Shown here one piece after another: positions 45,819-55,042 of a stretch of 62,446 nt of DNA (the stretch's first letter is position 1; each line of letters begins with the position of its first letter). A program made the position numbers and the translations under genes. The notes below the pieces were generated by a model that worked only from the letters and a program-made list of their open reading frames with translations, was not told the origin of the DNA and did not search any database. Source of the DNA: Methanomicrobia archaeon (GTDB taxonomy: Archaea; Methanobacteriota_B; Thermococci; Methanofastidiosales; NM3); NCBI GenBank assembly GCA_030603445.1, contig JAUVXU010000011.1, forward strand, positions 1 through 62,446. The letters are read 5' to 3'.

Positions 45819-46898
45819 ATGACATACGAAGTGACACTAATAACAGGCGACGGCATAGGACCGGAGATTGCAAATGCCACACGATCTTGCATAGATGCAA
45901 CAGGGGTGGATATCAACTGGCACATCAAGGAAGCCGGGATAGATATCTACAATGAGTGCGGGGACCCGCTTCCAAAAGATGTCATTGACTCCATAAGAAA
46001 AACAAAGGTTGCGATAAAGGCCCCAATAACTACACCTGTCGGAAAGGGTTTTCGAAGCGTTAATGTCAGGCTTCGCAAAGAACTTGACCTTTACGCATGT
46101 TTGAGGCCCTGTAAGAGCTACCAAGGCGTGAACTCAAGGTATGATGACATAGACCTGGTGATCGTAAGAGAGAACACTGAAGACCTTTATGCAGGCATAG
46201 AGTTCGAAGAAGGGAAAAAAGAAACTTCGGACCTCATAGAAAAGATACATTCCTTAACAGGGAATAAGATAGCAATGGATTCGGGGATATCCATAAAGCC
46301 AATATCTATAAGGCGTTCTGAGCGCATCGTGCGCTTTGCTTTTGATTATGCGCTTGAAAATGCCCGAAAAAAAGTAACGGCAATCCATAAGGCAAACATA
46401 ATGAAGTACTCAGATGGACTGTTCCTTAGTGTTGCCAGGCGTGTTGCAGAGGAATATCCTGAAGTGGAGTTTGAGGACTATATCGTTGATAACATGTGCA
46501 TGCAGCTTGTGCAAAAACCACATCTCTATGATGTGCTTGTCCTTCCAAATCTTTATGGTGACATACTCTCCGACCTATGCGCAGGCCTTGTTGGGGGCCT
46601 GGGTGTAGCTCCGGGGGGAAATATAGGAAAAGATATGGCGGTATTTGAGGCAACGCATGGTTCTGCACCAAAGTATGCCAAAAAAAACGTTGCCAATCCA
46701 ACAGCCCTTATACTAAGCGGTGTGATGATGCTTCACCACTTAGGCGAGAAAGAAGCAGCAGACAAGCTTGAAAAAGCCGTTGCAAGCGTAATTGCAAAGA
46801 AGAAGGACGTAACATTTGACCTAAAAGAGGACAGAAACGATCCAACAGCCGTGGGCACGCAAGAAATGGCCCAGGCCATAATAAAGAGGATGAGGTGA
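45819..46898 (+). CDS. Isocitrate dehydrogenase, probably NAD-dependent
   Basis: A 359-residue enzyme of the beta-decarboxylating dehydrogenase family that oxidises isocitrate to 2-oxoglutarate. The substrate site reads [18 protein letters not shown] and [19 protein letters not shown]. The metal-binding aspartates are in [20 protein letters not shown], and the cofactor loop is [20 protein letters not shown]. The short, mitochondrial-like form and the operon with aconitase and citrate synthase favour isocitrate over isopropylmalate or homoisocitrate as substrate. NAD preference is inferred, not shown. It overlaps the possible GTG start of citrate synthase by 4 bases. Confidence 0.88.
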   Translation: MTYEVTLITGDGIGPEIANATRSCIDATGVDINWHIKEAGIDIYNECGDPLPKDVIDSIRKTKVAIKAPITTPVGKGFRSVNVRLRKELDLYACLRPCKSYQGVNSRYDDIDLVIVRENTEDLYAGIEFEEGKKETSDLIEKIHSLTGNKIAMDSGISIKPISIRRSERIVRFAFDYALENARKKVTAIHKANIMKYSDGLFLSVARRVAEEYPEVEFEDYIVDNMCMQLVQKPHLYDVLVLPNLYGDILSDLCAGLVGGLGVAPGGNIGKDMAVFEATHGSAPKYAKKNVANPTALILSGVMMLHHLGEKEAADKLEKAVASVIAKKKDVTFDLKEDRNDPTAVGTQEMAQAIIKRMR

Positions 46899-46903
46899 GA
46901 TTG

Positions 46904-48244
46904 ATGGATAAAATTGAAAGTTTATATCATTATGTCGATGAGAACGACAATATACAGAAAGATTACTATTCAAAATACAATGTAAAGAGGGGACTAAGAA
47001 ACGCTGACGGCAGCGGTGTACTAGTGGGGCTTACGAACATCTCTGCCGTATATGGATTCCACAAAATAGACGAGGACACATTTCCCATAGATGGGGAGCT
47101 CTACTACAGAGGATATCTCATCAATGACGTAGTAAAAGGATTCCAAAAAGAGAAGAGGCATGGATTTGACGAATCATCGTTTCTTGTGCTTTTTGGCAAG
47201 CTGCCAACAAAAGAGGAGCTTGAGCTATATTCAAACTCGCTAAAAAAACGCCGGCACCTCACATCGAACTTCAACGAGAACATCATACTAAAGTACAATT
47301 GCAAGGATATCATGAACGTTCTTGGGAGAAGCGTGCTTTCACTCTATTCCTTTGATGATAATCCAGATGAGCTCTCGATAAACAATCTTATGAATCAATC
47401 AATAAACCTTATAGCAAAGTTTCCCACAATCACCGCATACTCTTACCACGCGCTCAGGCACAAGTTTTATGGTGAAAGCCTTGTTGTCCATCATCCGCGT
47501 GACGATCTTACCACCATTGAGAACTTCCTTCACATGCTTCGGCAATCAGGAGAGTTCACAAAACTTGAGGCAGACACGCTTGATTTAGCCCTTGCCCTGC
47601 ACGTCGACCACGGAGGTGGAAACAACTCAACATTTACCACTCATGTAGTAAGCTCAAGCGGAACAGACACATACTCCGCCATATCCGCCGCAATTGGATC
47701 GCTTAAAGGGCCGTTGCATGGTGGCGCAAACAGGTCAGTAGCGGACATGATAGATGACTTCAAGACCAACATATCCGATTGGTCGGATGAAGGGGCCATT
47801 GCAGAACATATGAAAAAGATCCTAAGAAAACAGGCATTTGATAATAGCGGGAAGATATACGGGCTTGGGCACGCAGTCTACACCAAGTCGGATCCCAGAG
47901 CTGTTATACTAAAGGAACAGGCAAAGGAGCTGGCAAAGGACAAAGACAGATACGATGAGTTTTTGATCTACGACGCCATAGAAAGAATGATGCCAGACGT
48001 GTTTGAAGAAGTAAAAGGGTACAGGAACATAATATCCCCCAATGTTGACTTCTACTCTGGTTTTGTCTATAACTGCTTAGACATACCAAGGGAGGTCTAC
48101 ACCCCGATGTTCGCAATCGCCCGTATCGTCGGGTGGTGCGCACACCGCATAGAGGAAATACGCAACGGGCATAAGATAATACGCCCAGCCTACAAGAACG
48201 TTGCAAAGATAAAACAATACGTATCGTTGGAAGAGAGGACTTAA
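46904..48244 (+). CDS. gltA: Citrate synthase
   Basis: A 446-residue enzyme that condenses oxaloacetate and acetyl-CoA to citrate. The catalytic residues are in GPLHGGANRSVADMI (His), GLGHAVYTKSDPRA (His) and NVDFYSGFVYNCL (Asp), as in si-type citrate synthases. The start is set at the ATG at 46904, since GAGGTGA lies five bases before it; a GTG at 46895 would add three residues. With aconitase and isocitrate dehydrogenase it makes 2-oxoglutarate, the oxidative branch of the TCA cycle, most likely for glutamate synthesis. Confidence 0.93.
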   Translation: MDKIESLYHYVDENDNIQKDYYSKYNVKRGLRNADGSGVLVGLTNISAVYGFHKIDEDTFPIDGELYYRGYLINDVVKGFQKEKRHGFDESSFLVLFGKLPTKEELELYSNSLKKRRHLTSNFNENIILKYNCKDIMNVLGRSVLSLYSFDDNPDELSINNLMNQSINLIAKFPTITAYSYHALRHKFYGESLVVHHPRDDLTTIENFLHMLRQSGEFTKLEADTLDLALALHVDHGGGNNSTFTTHVVSSSGTDTYSAISAAIGSLKGPLHGGANRSVADMIDDFKTNISDWSDEGAIAEHMKKILRKQAFDNSGKIYGLGHAVYTKSDPRAVILKEQAKELAKDKDRYDEFLIYDAIERMMPDVFEEVKGYRNIISPNVDFYSGFVYNCLDIPREVYTPMFAIARIVGWCAHRIEEIRNGHKIIRPAYKNVAKIKQYVSLEERT

Positions 48245-48265
48245 TGCCTCTTTTCAATACTTTTT

Positions 48266-48592
48266 TTAATCTTCCGGGGTGTCCAAAGGCAGCGAGATTT
48301 CTGCCGGAACGCCTCTTAACTCAAGATATTCCATCTCATCAAGCGACATTAATCCAAGAAGAAGGAAATCGTCAAAGCTTGAGTAGATAAATATCTCCCA
48401 CTCATCCTCCCAGGAGATGCTGTCGCGTGCTTTCTTGTCAAGCTTTAGCATATGCTTTCTGGATTTTAGGATGCGTGCAGTCCCATAGGGCTTTAAGGAG
48501 CGGAAGTTCTTTCCTTTCCAGAACGCCCGTTTAAGTAATATCATGTTGTCAGTTATCTTGAAAACAGCAAAAAGATCATCGGCTGGTTCCAC
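48266..48592 (-). CDS. Uncharacterised small protein, N-terminus uncertain
   Basis: A 108-residue protein from a GTG at 48592, mixed charged and hydrophobic (RAFWKGKNFRSLKPYGTARI, then SWEDEWEIFIYSSFDDFLLL). The frame is open for a further roughly 45 codons upstream with protein-like sequence (GGSLIFTVTSFEYEGATFAK, then IDEKACWIPLPEDV), ending at a stop near 48747. No standard start is visible there, so either a rare start is used or a frameshift joins it to the upstream gene. The family is not recognised. It is convergent with citrate synthase. Confidence 0.5.
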   Translation of the reverse strand: MEPADDLFAVFKITDNMILLKRAFWKGKNFRSLKPYGTARILKSRKHMLKLDKKARDSISWEDEWEIFIYSSFDDFLLLGLMSLDEMEYLELRGVPAEISLPLDTPED

Positions 48593-48678
48593 ATCTTCTG
48601 GTAATGGGATCCAGCAAGCCTTCTCATCTATCTTTGCAAATGTCGCGCCCTCATATTCAAAGCTTGTGACAGTGAATA

Positions 48679-48987
48679 TTAAACTCCCTCCACAATACGA
48701 TTCAATCGCACCAAGAGGAGAAACGAATTGCAGGCCCCCTGCTTATCATTCATGGCATCGAAAAGGTCGTCTATTTGTTCAAGAAGTTCCTGTCTGTCAA
48801 TGCTAAACGAAGTATTGTTCAAATTGGCAATGATATTGTTGATACAATAGTCAACTAGATCCGGCCTCTTTATTCGTTTAAGCATCTTGAATGTCTGCTT
48901 GTTGACATAAATTGGGTAATACTCTACCTCCTCCTGCCATACGATACGCGCCGGCATATTTTCCCAGTTTCCTTTCATGTCCCCCAT
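48679..48987 (-). CDS. Uncharacterised small protein
   Basis: A 102-residue protein from the ATG at 48987, chosen because GGAGTTGACAAG lies before it; the longer reading to 49047 has no ribosome binding site. It has a basic, aromatic middle (EYYPIYVNKQTFKMLKRIKR) and a helical tail (LLEQIDDLFDAMNDKQG). The downstream frame of the next gene overlaps its last 20 codons in another frame. No family is recognised. Confidence 0.5.
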   Translation of the reverse strand: MGDMKGNWENMPARIVWQEEVEYYPIYVNKQTFKMLKRIKRPDLVDYCINNIIANLNNTSFSIDRQELLEQIDDLFDAMNDKQGACNSFLLLVRLNRIVEGV

Positions 48988-49181
48988 CTTGTCAACTCCT
49001 CTTGTGTGTGATATGCACCTTATAAAACAAGCATGCCATTGGCGCATTTTTATTTTAGGGCTAATATAAATCTTTCGCAGAGGTTCTTGACAACATGAAC
49101 GGGAGAGAAAAAATATCAGCCAAAACTAGAAACTAAAAAATAAGGCAAATGATAAAGAAAAACTAAATTAAAAAAATCTCA

Positions 49182-49832
49182 TTAGCCCATAAATAATTTC
49201 TTAACAAAAGGAATCATGTTGCTCTTTGAAAATACGAATATGCGCGCCCCGGGTTCTATCTCTGTGTCTCCCTTGGGAATAAACAATTTTTCATCACGGT
49301 ATATGGCAACGACTATGAAGTCCTTGGAAGGTATCTCCTTGAGTTTCTTGTGCACCACAGGAGAGCGTTCTCCAACATCCATTTCCAATATCTCTGCCTG
49401 CCCTCCGCCAATGACCGTAAGGTCGATAACGTCTGGGCGCATGATGAATCGCTCTATATACTGTGCAGCGGTAAGCTCAGGGGACACTACAACACTAACA
49501 CCAAGTTTGCGGAAGATCTCAGATTTCTGGTAGTCTGTCACGCGAGCTATTGTCACCTTGACGCCATACTCTTTAGCAAGCAAGCACCCGGTGAGATTGG
49601 AACCATCATCACCTGTTACCGCAACGAAGGCGTCGGCCGTGAATATGTTGACCTCCTCCAAACCCCTAATCGTAGTACCATCCTCATTTACGACCAATGC
49701 ATCAAGATCTGCTGATATATTTGTTGCACGATCCTTTGAAGACTCTAGCACCGTGACCTCGTGGCCTCGATTTACCAGAGACTTAGCAAGATTGTACCCA
49801 ATCCTGCCTCCCCCCATTAGTATGATATACAT
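49182..49832 (-). CDS. trkA: TrkA-type potassium channel/transporter regulatory protein
   Basis: A 216-residue cytoplasmic protein with an RCK-N Rossmann domain (MYIILMGGGRIGYNLAKSLV, GGGRIG as the nucleotide-binding loop, then LESSKDRATNIS) and an RCK-C domain (about 135-216, with EMDVGERSPVVHKKLKEI). Such proteins bind NAD or ATP and gate TrkH-type potassium uptake. No TrkH gene is in the window. It follows secD by 4 bases in the secF-secD-trkA operon, a link seen in other archaea only as gene adjacency, with unknown functional meaning. Confidence 0.93.
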   Translation of the reverse strand: MYIILMGGGRIGYNLAKSLVNRGHEVTVLESSKDRATNISADLDALVVNEDGTTIRGLEEVNIFTADAFVAVTGDDGSNLTGCLLAKEYGVKVTIARVTDYQKSEIFRKLGVSVVVSPELTAAQYIERFIMRPDVIDLTVIGGGQAEILEMDVGERSPVVHKKLKEIPSKDFIVVAIYRDEKLFIPKGDTEIEPGARIFVFSKSNMIPFVKKLFMG

Positions 49833-49836
49833 ATAT

Positions 49837-51588
49837 TCACCTTATGGATGATCTCTTCTCTTTACCTAATAATAACTTTATCATCTTCGCATAGGAAGGG
49901 CGCGTTATGAACACCCCGGCCAATATCCCAATGATAGTAACTATTGCAAATCCCCTCAAGACACCTAGCTGCATGTATGCAAGAGGCACCATTGCACATA
50001 TCGTTGTAGCGGCTGATGCGAAGATTATTGAAAATGCCCTTGAAACACGTTTCGTAAGGCTTGTTCTTAGTTTGGTGTCGGCGTCCTCGCCACGAAGGAC
50101 CTCATCAGTTATTATCACCATCTGGTCCACCCCTGTTCCAAGGGTCGCAAGCACACCTGCAATAGATGGCAGGTCTAGCTGATGGCTGATAAGCACGGCC
50201 ACGCCCAATACTATGATAGTTTCGCTAAACGCTGTTATAAGCAGTGGCAGCACTATCTTCTTTGACTTGTACCTCAAGTAAACGATAAGTCCTACGGCAA
50301 GTATTGCGCCTATGCCTGCAAGCACTATCTGCTTAAGGAACATACTGCCAAGAGCCGGTTCTGTGTATCCTTTTGAAACTATCCTCTGTTTTACAGGCAA
50401 TGCGCCTGCATTAAGCTGGATCCATAGTATGCGCGCTCTGTCGCGATCCTCAATACTGGTCCCAAAAGAAGCGCTGAGATTTTCTCCCTTCCAAGTTCCA
50501 TTCTCTATAGAGTATGCAAAATCGGAGGATAATGGGGCATCAAACACTATCTGGTCGTCAAGTAGCATGACTATATGGTGTGATGCAGGATCTGTTGTTG
50601 CACCATAAAGGATGCATTTTTCAGAAAACTCCTCTGCGCCTTCTTTTGTAAGAGTGAATGGAACCTGCCATTGCCGCACCTGATTAAGGTTTGTGTAATG
50701 GTCAACATTCTTTATCTCATCCCCGGTCACTATAAGGTCTAGAATATCTTCCTTTAGATTTGTGTCACCAGATGTTGTATCGACCTTGCTCACTACTATT
50801 TTTATCTCGAACTTCCCTTGTTCTGTCACGAGTTGCTCTGCCTCATAGAGCTCTGTTGCAGCAAATGATATCTCAATATACCTGTTGTCGCTTATCGTCT
50901 TTACAGGTATGTCGGAGAGTCCCAGGTAGTTGAGTTTTGTGGAGATGATATCCCTCGTCTCCTGTGTGGTCTCTGGAGAGACCCGATTTAGGAATTTGGA
51001 GACTGTCGCAAGGTCATCAAGCTGTTGGGCATACCATTCGAGAAGGTATTCCACAAACTGATAATCAATGAGGTCGTTGGCAAGCATTTCCTCTTCCTCT
51101 GTAAGTGATCTTCGCACCTCAAACCAGTCTTCCCCCTCAAAATTCACAAGAGTTACCTTGCTGCCATTTGTGATGTTACGCAGCAGCTGTGCATGTGCCT
51201 GCCTCTCACTTACCTCCACCACAAAGGTGTTCTCCTCGTCATCAAATGTTACACTAGCCCATGTTATTGCTGCATCTATTTTACTCTTGTTCGCCACAAG
51301 ATCCTCTACATAGAATGTTACTGTATCCTCGCCCGAATCTGTAATGGAAAGTTGTATATCTGTAAGTTCCTCTATGAGATATTTGGCAATTAGATCGCGT
51401 TCTCCCTCCAGCTGCACGAGATTACCCTCAAGCTCTAATATTATTAAAGAGCCCCCGTCTATCTCGATACCAAAATCCAAATTAGAGTCAAAACCATCTC
51501 CAAAGGATGGATTAATGGCTATAATCGAACCTAAAAAAATCAAAAGCCATAATAATAATCGTGTATGGCGTAGAAATGATAGATTCAT
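49837..51588 (-). CDS. secD: Protein-export membrane protein SecD
   Basis: A 583-residue SecD of the archaeal type. An N-terminal span (LLLWLLIFLGSIIAI) and a large exported domain of about 370 residues precede five C-terminal spans with the family motif TLGTGVDQMVIITDEVLRGE. SecDF uses the ion gradient to pull preproteins from the translocon. The start overlaps the SecF stop by four bases (ATGA). The GTGVDQ aspartate expected to take part in proton transport is present. Given the many secreted proteins in this window, it would serve their export. Confidence 0.94.
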   Translation of the reverse strand: MNLSFLRHTRLLLWLLIFLGSIIAINPSFGDGFDSNLDFGIEIDGGSLIILELEGNLVQLEGERDLIAKYLIEELTDIQLSITDSGEDTVTFYVEDLVANKSKIDAAITWASVTFDDEENTFVVEVSERQAHAQLLRNITNGSKVTLVNFEGEDWFEVRRSLTEEEEMLANDLIDYQFVEYLLEWYAQQLDDLATVSKFLNRVSPETTQETRDIISTKLNYLGLSDIPVKTISDNRYIEISFAATELYEAEQLVTEQGKFEIKIVVSKVDTTSGDTNLKEDILDLIVTGDEIKNVDHYTNLNQVRQWQVPFTLTKEGAEEFSEKCILYGATTDPASHHIVMLLDDQIVFDAPLSSDFAYSIENGTWKGENLSASFGTSIEDRDRARILWIQLNAGALPVKQRIVSKGYTEPALGSMFLKQIVLAGIGAILAVGLIVYLRYKSKKIVLPLLITAFSETIIVLGVAVLISHQLDLPSIAGVLATLGTGVDQMVIITDEVLRGEDADTKLRTSLTKRVSRAFSIIFASAATTICAMVPLAYMQLGVLRGFAIVTIIGILAGVFITRPSYAKMIKLLLGKEKRSSIR

Positions 51589-52469
51589 GCCCGTTGCCTC
51601 CTTTTAGGTGTTGATGTAGCCTGGCGCTCCAAGAACCACAAGAGGATTCCCGTATTTAGCATCCATGTATTTATCAGGTCTATTGTAAGTGCAAATATAA
51701 GAACAATCGCTATAGAATCAAGCGTCGGGTTCTGTGACACGAGAAACAATACTATGACTGCCGAAAGTGTTGTTAGTGTCATGGTGACCCCCGTCTTCAT
51801 GGCGCTTTGCACCTTATTGTTAATATCTCCCCTACGCTTGAGGAGGCGTGTTGTTAGGAGGATATCAGAGTCGACGGAATAACCGATTACCATCAGTAGC
51901 GCCGCTATTGTGCCAAGGGTAAGCGTAACATTTAACAAACTCATCAATGCCATTGTTATCACGATGTCCGATGCTGCGGAAAGCACCACTGCCATACTTG
52001 GTATTGGGGTCCTGAATACCAGGAATACTATGATTGCCATTCCAATAAATGCAAAGATTATGGCTTTTATGGCAGTAGATTGGAATTCGCTTCCAACTGT
52101 AGAGTCAAATACAGAAAAAGAAAGCTGTGCATCTGGGTAGTTCTCCCTGAAGTAGAGCTCCATCTTTGATGAAGACACGCTTGTTGGCGCCTCCACAAAC
52201 AGCAGCCCTGACTCAAGCCCTGTAGCTTTCTTTACATGTATATCTACTGAGCCAAACTCTTTTTGCAACAGTTCTTGAAGGGAGAGGGTGTCGGTGTCAA
52301 TATTTCTAATTGTTATGTGGGTGCCACCTTCTAAATCGGTCCCGAGTGCGACACCATTGAAAATTATTAAAAGTATTGAACATAATAACAATGCCAAAGG
52401 AACACCGACAAGTATTTTTTTGTCTCTGCCGGTAATGTTGATTCTATCGATAATATTGTCTAAATTCAT
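51585..52469 (-). CDS. secF: Protein-export membrane protein SecF
   Basis: A 294-residue partner of SecD. A first span (ILVGVPLALLLCSILLIIF) and a small exported domain starting with LGTDLEGGTHITIRNI precede five spans. The conserved VIGYSVDSDILLTTRLLKRR carries the aspartates for ion coupling. First gene of the secF-secD-trkA operon, with a 250-base gap upstream (52470-52720) in which I see only AT-rich promoter-like sequence for the divergent trmI gene. Confidence 0.94.
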   Translation of the reverse strand: MNLDNIIDRINITGRDKKILVGVPLALLLCSILLIIFNGVALGTDLEGGTHITIRNIDTDTLSLQELLQKEFGSVDIHVKKATGLESGLLFVEAPTSVSSSKMELYFRENYPDAQLSFSVFDSTVGSEFQSTAIKAIIFAFIGMAIIVFLVFRTPIPSMAVVLSAASDIVITMALMSLLNVTLTLGTIAALLMVIGYSVDSDILLTTRLLKRRGDINNKVQSAMKTGVTMTLTTLSAVIVLFLVSQNPTLDSIAIVLIFALTIDLINTWMLNTGILLWFLERQATSTPKRRQRA

Positions 52470-52720
52470 TGACTACACCATTTTTATGTGATTATTATCA
52501 TTTGAAAACTTTTAGATTATAACAACTATAACATCATAGACACCACTTTTTAAACCTATCGATATATGTTATTTTTGGTGTTATTGTCCCTTATTTACTA
52601 TAGGCGCCATACGCCATGATGCAAAACAGGGAAAAAAGCGATTTAAAGGCCATCCCCTTCTTGTTAGAAAGTGCAGGAGCCCATCGATAGATTTTAATAG
52701 CATGCTACAAACTTGACGAT

Positions 52721-53476
52721 ATGTCATTTAAACAAGGTGACAAGGTACTGCTTATTGATAACAAAGGCAAGAAGTTTATGCTTGACCTAGGGGAAAGAGA
52801 TGAGCTACACACACACAACGGTATTGTGAAATTAACAGACATCCTCGGCAAGGAACCAGGTTTCAAACTTATCACGCACATGAACAAAGAGTTTTCCGTG
52901 CTTCAGCCCACGCTTGTCGACTATATTCAAAAAATGAAGAAGCTGCCGCAAACAATCCAGCTAAAGGATGCATGCCAGATAATCGCAAACACAGGGCTTT
53001 GCAGAGAACAAAATGTGGTTGAGGCAGGAGTTGGATCAGCGGCATTAACGATCTTCTTATCCTCCATCATATATCCTGGTACCATCACATCCTATGAGAT
53101 AAGGGAAGATTTCGCTAACCTGTCGCGGAAAAATCTTGAAGCATATGGTGCAACGAACTCCATCATAAAGCTACAAAACATCTACGATGGGATAGATGAA
53201 CGAAATATCGACCTAGTTGCGCTTGACCTTCCTGAACCTGAGAAGGTGACAGGACACGCACTTGAAGCCCTTAAGCATGGGGGATACATATTCTCATTCT
53301 CCCCGACTATTGAACAGGTGATACGCTTCAATCAATCTCTTGACAAGGAAAAATGGATAGAGATAAAGGCCATTGAGTGCATAACGCGCGAGTATGAAGT
53401 GAAAAATATGGGAACCCGCCCCAAGACCCTTATGCTTGGGCACACAGGTTACATGTCATTTGCCCGGAAAAAATAA
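52721..53476 (+). CDS. trmI: tRNA (adenine-N1) methyltransferase TrmI
   Basis: A 251-residue enzyme that makes m1A at position 57/58 of the T loop of tRNA. The N-terminal beta domain (KQGDKVLLIDNKGKKFMLDL) is followed by the SAM-binding domain, with VVEAGVGSAALTIFL, ITSYEIREDFANLSRKNLEA and DLVALDLPEPEKV. The length and domain order match archaeal TrmI. It lies upstream of a decayed transporter fragment and is divergent from secF. Confidence 0.92.
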   Translation: MSFKQGDKVLLIDNKGKKFMLDLGERDELHTHNGIVKLTDILGKEPGFKLITHMNKEFSVLQPTLVDYIQKMKKLPQTIQLKDACQIIANTGLCREQNVVEAGVGSAALTIFLSSIIYPGTITSYEIREDFANLSRKNLEAYGATNSIIKLQNIYDGIDERNIDLVALDLPEPEKVTGHALEALKHGGYIFSFSPTIEQVIRFNQSLDKEKWIEIKAIECITREYEVKNMGTRPKTLMLGHTGYMSFARKK

Positions 53477-53505
53477 TGTTATTTTTAAGTATATGATAAA
53501 TATGG

Positions 53506-53802
53506 ATGCACCTGGGCCTTTTGCTAAGTGGCGCATATAGTGAACTAGCTATGATAGGTGCCCAATAGTGGGTAGTAGCAACCTGCATAGGTATAATTCC
53601 AACAGCATTGGTGTATGTGGCATTCGATCGTTCGCTTCGCCATGTAGGCGTTGTGAATGCAACCTCATTTAAGCTTCTTATGCCTATTTTTGCCGTTGGG
53701 CTCTCAATAACATTCCTTAATGAATCTATCACAAGATATATTGCAGTAGGATTCATTCTCGTGTTATCAGGCATCTTGACCATCCAATCCAGCTACCACT
53801 AA
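53506..53802 (+). pseudogene. Decayed EamA (DMT) transporter C-terminus
   Basis: The frame from the ATG at 53506 reads HLGLLLSGAYSELAMIGAQ, hits an in-frame TAG, and resumes with WVVATCIGIIPTALVYVAFD and AVGLSITFLNESITRYIAVG. This is the tail of an EamA-type drug/metabolite transporter (about 95 residues of roughly 280). The N-terminal half is missing and the stop is inside a conserved span, so the gene is dead or the stop is a sequencing error. A 64-residue frame from 53608 is its intact remainder. Confidence 0.7.
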
Positions 53803-53865
53803 ACAATAATATCAGGAAGTTTTAAAAAGAGCCTTTGTGTGCTATTTCTAAGAAGAGGAGATACC

Positions 53866-54381
53866 GTGGGACTAGAAACTGCAATATGGTTCATACTGCC
53901 AGCATATGTGGCCAATGGTGGCGCATGTGGGATTCACGGAAAACGTCCCGTGGATTTTGGGAAAAATGCTTGGGATGGAAAACGCATTGTTGGTGATGGC
54001 GTTACATGGGGTGGATTTGCATCTGGAACGACACTAGCAATAATAACATGCCTAATCCAGTTCTATATTGCCAAAGACCACTTTCCACTTTCTGATGCGA
54101 CAGCATTCAATGCAGCTCTGCTAGGTTTCCTACTTGGGTTCGGGGCGCTCTTTGGAGATATGGCAGAAAGTTTCTTTAAAAGAAGGCTTGGCATTAAACG
54201 TGGCAATCCTCTCCCTTTACTTGACCAATGGGACTTTCTCATAGGGGCACTGGTATTCTCTTCACTTATAGTACAAATACCTTCAAAAGACATCGTGATC
54301 CTGTTCATAATAACGCCTGCCATACATTTCGGTACAAATTTTTTGAGCAATCGCGCAGGTCTCAAAGATGTACCTTGGTGA
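53866..54381 (+). CDS. carS: CDP-archaeol synthase
   Basis: A 171-residue membrane enzyme that activates digeranylgeranylglyceryl phosphate with CTP, an essential step of archaeal lipid synthesis. The family motifs GKNAWDGKRIVGDGVTWGGF and SFFKRRLGIKRGNPLPLLDQ, which hold the catalytic aspartates, are complete, and about five spans are present. The start is the GTG at 53866, preceded by GAGGAG; an upstream ATG at 53839 adds nine residues without a ribosome binding site. Confidence 0.92.
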   Translation: MGLETAIWFILPAYVANGGACGIHGKRPVDFGKNAWDGKRIVGDGVTWGGFASGTTLAIITCLIQFYIAKDHFPLSDATAFNAALLGFLLGFGALFGDMAESFFKRRLGIKRGNPLPLLDQWDFLIGALVFSSLIVQIPSKDIVILFIITPAIHFGTNFLSNRAGLKDVPW

Positions 54382-54387
54382 AACAAT

Positions 54388-54531
54388 ATGGAACAATGTG
54401 AAGTTTGTGGTAGGATGGCACATATCGTGCATGAATGTATTTTATGTAACAAAGCGGTATGCCCTACATGCTTTCGAATAGGAATAGGGACATGCAAAAA
54501 ATGTATGCCGGGAAAAGCAAAAAGCTATTAA
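54388..54531 (+). CDS. Small zinc-ribbon protein
   Basis: A 47-residue protein starting 6 bases after the CarS stop. It has four CxxC-type pairs: CEVCGRM, CILCNKAVCPTC and CKKC, enough for two zinc sites. Small double zinc-knuckle proteins of this kind are common in archaea and mostly uncharacterised. The close spacing suggests cotranscription with carS. The function is unknown. The reading frame is short but its cysteine pattern and stop-free run make it convincing. Confidence 0.7.
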   Translation: MEQCEVCGRMAHIVHECILCNKAVCPTCFRIGIGTCKKCMPGKAKSY

Positions 54532-54561
54532 TTTAACAAAACCATATGCCTTTATAAAGGG

Positions 54562-54630
54562 GCTTTGCACATAAACTTACGTTCACTTTCTGATGCTTAA
54601 TGTGCAATTAGGTACTTTATGTACAAAGTC
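54562..54630. mobile_element. 69-bp MITE-like element related to the TnpB element ends
   Basis: The left end GCTTTGCACATAAA and right end TTTATGTACAAAGTC are near-inverted and match the TnpB element ends. The interior GTTCACTTTCTGATGCTTAA matches the TnpB right end with few changes. The element is flanked by identical ten-base direct repeats TTATAAAGGG (54552-54561 and 54631-54640), like a target-site duplication. It has no gene. Confidence 0.65.
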
Positions 54631-54705
54631 TTATAAAGGGAAATACTTTTAAAAGCCATTGCCCTAATGAAAAATATACTTTATAAAAAGGCCCGGTGAT
54701 GTTTG

Positions 54706-55038
54706 ATGGTAATGGTAACACTTGTAAGATGCAAAAAATGTAAAAAATGGTATGAGGACACAGAACTCAATGAATCCAACAAATGCGAAACATGCCAAAA
54801 AAAAGAAGAACAAAAAGCGTTATCTGCTGGTACTGGGGATATAAAACAACAATTCCTCAGATACATTGAACGTAGTGGTGCTACATCCCTAGAAACCCTG
54901 GCTAAAAAATATAGTAACAAAGTAACTTATGAGGAAACTGAACAAGCACTTGCAAAATTAGAGGAAAATAATAATATCCTGAAAAGAGAGAGCAAGAACA
55001 AGAAAGGAAAATTTGTTTATGAGATAGTAAAGGAATGA
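54706..55038 (+). CDS. Zinc-ribbon and winged-helix-like protein
   Basis: A 110-residue protein from the ATG at 54706; a TTG just before it (54703) is an alternative. GGTGATG lies upstream. The N-terminal zinc ribbon is CKKCKKWYEDTELNESNKCE with a second CETCQKK pair. The C-terminal 65 residues (IKQQFLRYIERSGATSLETL, then TYEETEQALAKLEENNNILK) look like a winged helix-turn-helix. A DNA-binding or transcription role is likely, given tbp 4 bases downstream. The family name is not recalled. Confidence 0.65.
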   Translation: MVMVTLVRCKKCKKWYEDTELNESNKCETCQKKEEQKALSAGTGDIKQQFLRYIERSGATSLETLAKKYSNKVTYEETEQALAKLEENNNILKRESKNKKGKFVYEIVKE

Positions 55039-55042
55039 TTAT

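Noticed and set aside
45819-46898. Isopropylmalate or homoisocitrate dehydrogenase
   Set aside because: The operon with aconitase and citrate synthase favours isocitrate; family motifs alone would not decide it.
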